Source of the DNA: Alphaproteobacteria bacterium | GTDB lineage: Bacteria > Pseudomonadota > Alphaproteobacteria > RS24 | Length of the DNA: 8,726 nt | Direction of reading: 5' to 3' | Assembly (NCBI GenBank): GCA_028816945.1 | Contig: JAPPQG010000028.1 | Coordinates: forward strand, 1 to 8,726 | Part shown: in pieces, positions 6,122 to 8,726 of the stretch | Layout of the letters: each line of letters opens with the position of its first letter | Position numbering within the stretch: the first letter of the stretch is position 1 | Notes under the pieces: model-generated | The model's database searches: none | What the model was told of the DNA's origin: nothing | What the model saw: only the letters and a program-made list of their open reading frames with translations | Program-made: the position numbers and the translations under genes

Positions 6122-6153
6122 TGATTTAATAAAACCCTGATTTAATAAACTGT
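6122..6153 (+). repeat. Tandem 16-bp duplication before the ABC exporter gene
   Basis: TGATTTAATAAAACCC (6122-6137) is followed by TGATTTAATAAACTGT (6138-6153). The first 12 bases are identical, and the period is 16 bp. It sits 11 nt after the phosphatase stop codon. I found no convincing -35/-10 pair with usual spacing in this 82-bp gap, so the exporter may be read through from upstream. Confidence 0.75.
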
Positions 6154-6192
6154 GCTATGCATGCTAGCAAATAATTTCGAGAGCCGACCGAC

Positions 6193-7989
6193 GTGACACA
6201 GACAGACCCTAAAAGACCGACCTTATGGCTCATTAAACGCATTGCGCGCGATTATTTACGCCCCTATTTATTGCTTGTTGCTTTGGGTATTTTTGCCAAT
6301 ATTATTGTTGCGGCGGCGGCGGGCATATTGCCTTGGTTTATCGAACAAGCGGTTGATCATGTCTTTACCGCACAAAATCAAACCATGCTTTGGCTGATTC
6401 CATTAGGTGTTATTGCTATTTCATGCATTCGCGGCATAGCAACTTTTATTTCAAGTGTTGTTTTGAATTATGTCGGCCAGCACACAACAGCAACCATACA
6501 AACGCAAATTTTCAGCCACCTTGTCCATGCCGATTTAGCCTATATGTCAGAGACTCATTCGGGCAAACATATTGCCGTTTTCTTAAATGATGCGATTCGT
6601 TTGCGCGATACATTTAACACAACCATTATCAGCCTTGCGCGTTATTTGCTTACCGTGATTGCATTGATGATTTATATGTTTAGCCTAAATTGGTATATGG
6701 CGGCCATTTATGTTGTCATTATTGTGCCAGCAGGTTTGGTCTTTTTACGCAAGCTTGGCAGAACCACACGCAAAGCCTCTCATCAAGGGCTAACAGAGAC
6801 AAGTAGCCTATCAGCCCTTATATCGGAGACATTAAGCGGGTTGCGGATTGTCAAAGCCTATAATCAAGAAGCCGCGCAAATTGCCCATGCACAAGCAACC
6901 ATAAAACGCGTTTTAGCTTTTACCATGCGGGCAATGCGGGCGCGGGCGGCGGCAAGCCCTGCCATTGAAGCATTGGCGGGGGTGGCATTAGGCGGTATTA
7001 TTTTTTGGGGCGGGTGGCAGAGCCGTCAGGGCAATTTAACGACGGGCGAATTTTTGGGCTTTGTGTCCGCCTTGCTTATGGCTTACCAGCCTTTGCGGTC
7101 TTTGGCGAATTTGCAAACCACTTTGCAAGAAGGCGTTGCCGCCGCGTTGCGTATATTTGCCATTACCGACGCCCAATCAGCCATTAAAGAAAAGCCAAAT
7201 GCGCGCCCATTAGCCGTCAAACAAGGCACAGTCGCTTTTGAAAATGTCTCTTTCACTTATCAAAATAGGGATATTGAAGCCCTGCATAATGTTACAATAA
7301 ATGTTAAATCGGGTGAGACAGTCGCCCTTGTTGGTGCTTCAGGGGCGGGCAAATCAACTTTGTTAAATCTTGTCTTGCGCTTTTTTGATGTATCCGCCGG
7401 CGCGGTTAAAATTGAGGGACAAGATGTCCGCACTGTAACCATTGAAAGTTTAAGACAGGCAACCGCTTTGGTCACACAAGAGACATTTTTATTTGATGAC
7501 ACAATCGCCGCCAATATTGCTTTTGGCGCGCCACAAGCCACAAAGGAAGATATTGAAAATGCGGCGCGTGCCGCGGCGGCACATGAATTTATTATGCAAA
7601 TGCCTGATGCTTATCAAACCCGTTGCGGGGAAAGTGGCATGCATCTTTCAGGCGGCCAACGCCAACGCATTGCGATTGCCCGTGCGATGTTAAAAAACGC
7701 CCCCATTTTATTATTAGATGAAGCCACTTCGGCACTCGACACAAAGGCTGAACGCCAAGTGCAACAGGCTTTGCAACGGTTGATGAAAAACCGCACCAGT
7801 CTTGTCATCGCCCACCGCCTATCGACCATTATGCATGCCGATTGTATTTATGTTTTGGAAAATGGGCGCATTGTGCAAACCGGCACACATGATGAATTAC
7901 TCGCACAAGGGGGCGTTTATGAAAGCCTTTATCAGGCACAATTTGCTAATGCGTCAAAGCAAACACCAAAACAAATAAATGAGGGCTAG
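6193..7989 (+). CDS. ABC exporter, lipid A/MsbA-like, fused membrane and ATPase domains
   Basis: This is a half-transporter of 598 residues that would act as a homodimer in the inner membrane. Residues about 20-310 form the six-helix exporter domain, and 347-590 form the ATPase. The ATPase shows Walker A GASGAGKST (381-389), Q-loop Q429, signature LSGGQ (485-489), Walker B ILLLDE (505-510), a D-loop SALD and H-loop H541, all intact. The gene order, next to a DUF374 acyltransferase-like gene, suggests lipid A or another envelope lipid as substrate. Sequence alone does not separate this from multidrug exporters of the same subfamily, so I give no symbol. The start is GTG (6193) with GAGAG (6179-6183) 9 nt upstream. 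No internal ATG would keep the first helix. The next gene begins 5 nt after the stop. Confidence 0.88.
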   Translation: MTQTDPKRPTLWLIKRIARDYLRPYLLLVALGIFANIIVAAAAGILPWFIEQAVDHVFTAQNQTMLWLIPLGVIAISCIRGIATFISSVVLNYVGQHTTATIQTQIFSHLVHADLAYMSETHSGKHIAVFLNDAIRLRDTFNTTIISLARYLLTVIALMIYMFSLNWYMAAIYVVIIVPAGLVFLRKLGRTTRKASHQGLTETSSLSALISETLSGLRIVKAYNQEAAQIAHAQATIKRVLAFTMRAMRARAAASPAIEALAGVALGGIIFWGGWQSRQGNLTTGEFLGFVSALLMAYQPLRSLANLQTTLQEGVAAALRIFAITDAQSAIKEKPNARPLAVKQGTVAFENVSFTYQNRDIEALHNVTINVKSGETVALVGASGAGKSTLLNLVLRFFDVSAGAVKIEGQDVRTVTIESLRQATALVTQETFLFDDTIAANIAFGAPQATKEDIENAARAAAAHEFIMQMPDAYQTRCGESGMHLSGGQRQRIAIARAMLKNAPILLLDEATSALDTKAERQVQQALQRLMKNRTSLVIAHRLSTIMHADCIYVLENGRIVQTGTHDELLAQGGVYESLYQAQFANASKQTPKQINEG

Positions 7990-7994
7990 TCGCC

Positions 7995-8726
7995 ATGCTT
8001 GCTTATCGACAATTCAACAAACAAACTATTAAGCAATATGTTAAACAAATTTTGCGCCACCCCGCCACAATTTCTAGCCTTGCCTATTTTGTTGCCGCGT
8101 GGATATGGTTTGTCCATTTGACCTGCCGCATATATCATGAAGATGAAGCACATATTCAGCCCTTTTGGGATGACAAAAAATCGCTCATTGCTGTCACTTG
8201 GCACGGGCGCACTTTGCTTGCGCCTTATTGTTGGCGTAGCAAAACGCCCTATACCACATTAGCCTCTCGCCATAGTGATGGGGAAGCCACCGCCTTATTT
8301 TTCAAAATTTTTGGCGTTCAATCCATACGCGGTGCCGGCACAGGCAAAGCCTCACGCAAATCATATAAAAATAAAGGCGGGGTCACCGCTTTTCGCTCTA
8401 TGTTAAAAGCCTTGCGTACAGGCACATCAATATGGCTTACAGCCGATATGCCACCCGGCCCAGCAAAAGATTGCGATATAAGCCTTATCACACTTGCCCG
8501 CCAAAGCGGCGCACCCATTCTACCGATTGCTATGCGCTCGACACATTGTGTGACTTTAACAAAAACATGGGACAAATTCCTCCTCCCCCTGCCCTTTGGG
8601 CGCATTGTCTATATTTGGGGCGCACCGATTTATGTTAGCAAGGAAAGCACAGCAGATGATATGGAGGTAATTCGCCAAACATTACAAAGCAACTTAAATC
8701 GTTTAAGTGCGCGCGCCAATCGCATG
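7995..8726 (+). CDS. DUF374 lysophospholipid acyltransferase-like protein, 3' end missing
   Basis: The frame is open for 244 codons to the right edge with no stop, so the gene is partial, though probably near its end. A hydrophobic anchor lies at about 24-46. Then come VTWHGR (67-72, with the likely catalytic H70), LASRHSDGEATA (89-100), IRGAGTG...KGGVTAFRSMLKAL (111-140) and WLTADMPPGP (147-156). These are the DUF374 blocks, in the form common in alphaproteobacteria (RGxG...KGG and LTADxP). The family is related to the PlsC/LpxL acyltransferases and is thought to modify envelope lipid, but its reaction is not established. The ATG at 7995 has GAGGG (7981-7985) 9 nt upstream, inside the end of the exporter gene, so the two are likely co-translated. 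The genes often found next, waaA and lpxK, would lie outside the window. Confidence 0.87.
   Translation, partial: MLAYRQFNKQTIKQYVKQILRHPATISSLAYFVAAWIWFVHLTCRIYHEDEAHIQPFWDDKKSLIAVTWHGRTLLAPYCWRSKTPYTTLASRHSDGEATALFFKIFGVQSIRGAGTGKASRKSYKNKGGVTAFRSMLKALRTGTSIWLTADMPPGPAKDCDISLITLARQSGAPILPIAMRSTHCVTLTKTWDKFLLPLPFGRIVYIWGAPIYVSKESTADDMEVIRQTLQSNLNRLSARANRM

Noticed and set aside
6111..6192. Promoter for the ABC exporter gene
   Set aside because: TTGCAA (6112-6117) and TTTAAT hexamers (6125-6130, 6141-6146) occur, but the spacings of 7 and 23 nt do not fit a sigma-70 promoter.
1..8726. Previously undescribed defence, toxin-antitoxin or mobile system
   Set aside because: All the larger genes belong to known housekeeping or envelope families in a typical alphaproteobacterial order. 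There are no transposase, integrase, nuclease or toxin motifs and no terminal inverted repeats.

Overview
The window reads as a chromosomal core region of an alphaproteobacterium. The evidence is gene content and order: a plant/alphaproteobacterial-type glutamate-cysteine ligase beside rsmE, facing away from ubiA, which is followed by a TldE/PmbA-type gene, an inositol-monophosphatase/CysQ-type gene, an exporter of the MsbA type and a DUF374 acyltransferase-like gene. The DUF374 protein has the alphaproteobacterial form of its central motif. Base composition is moderate to AT-rich, and the gaps between genes are much more AT-rich than the genes. I do not claim a genus.

Layout. Positions 1-141 (minus) may hold the start of an unidentified gene that runs off the left edge. 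Positions 187-330 are an AT-rich array of about eight degenerate repeat units. Then come gshA (331-1761, minus) and, upstream of it, rsmE (1784-2647, minus). A 266-bp divergent gap (2648-2913) holds a pyrimidine-rich repeat and two short tandem duplications. On the plus strand follow ubiA (2914-3828), a 130-bp AT-rich gap, pmbA/tldE (3959-5311), a cysQ/IMPase-type gene (5298-6110, overlapping pmbA by 14 nt), an 82-bp gap, an MsbA-like ABC exporter (6193-7989) and a DUF374 acyltransferase-like gene (7995 to the right edge, incomplete).

How the genes work together. rsmE and gshA form a minus-strand pair for 16S rRNA methylation and the first step of glutathione synthesis. On the plus strand, ubiA serves ubiquinone synthesis, and pmbA plus the phosphatase are translationally coupled housekeeping genes. 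The exporter and DUF374 pair is tightly spaced and probably acts on envelope lipid. In related bacteria such a pair often sits beside waaA/lpxK, which would lie past the right edge if present.

I see no defence system, phage, insertion sequence, CRISPR array, tRNA or rRNA. The one feature the gene annotation does not explain is that all four intergenic regions of at least 80 bp, the rsmE/gshA junction and the gshA 5' end carry short imperfect tandem duplications with units of 10-21 bp. Some include stop codons, ribosome-binding sequence or promoter-like hexamers. This is the pattern most worth checking against the rest of the genome.
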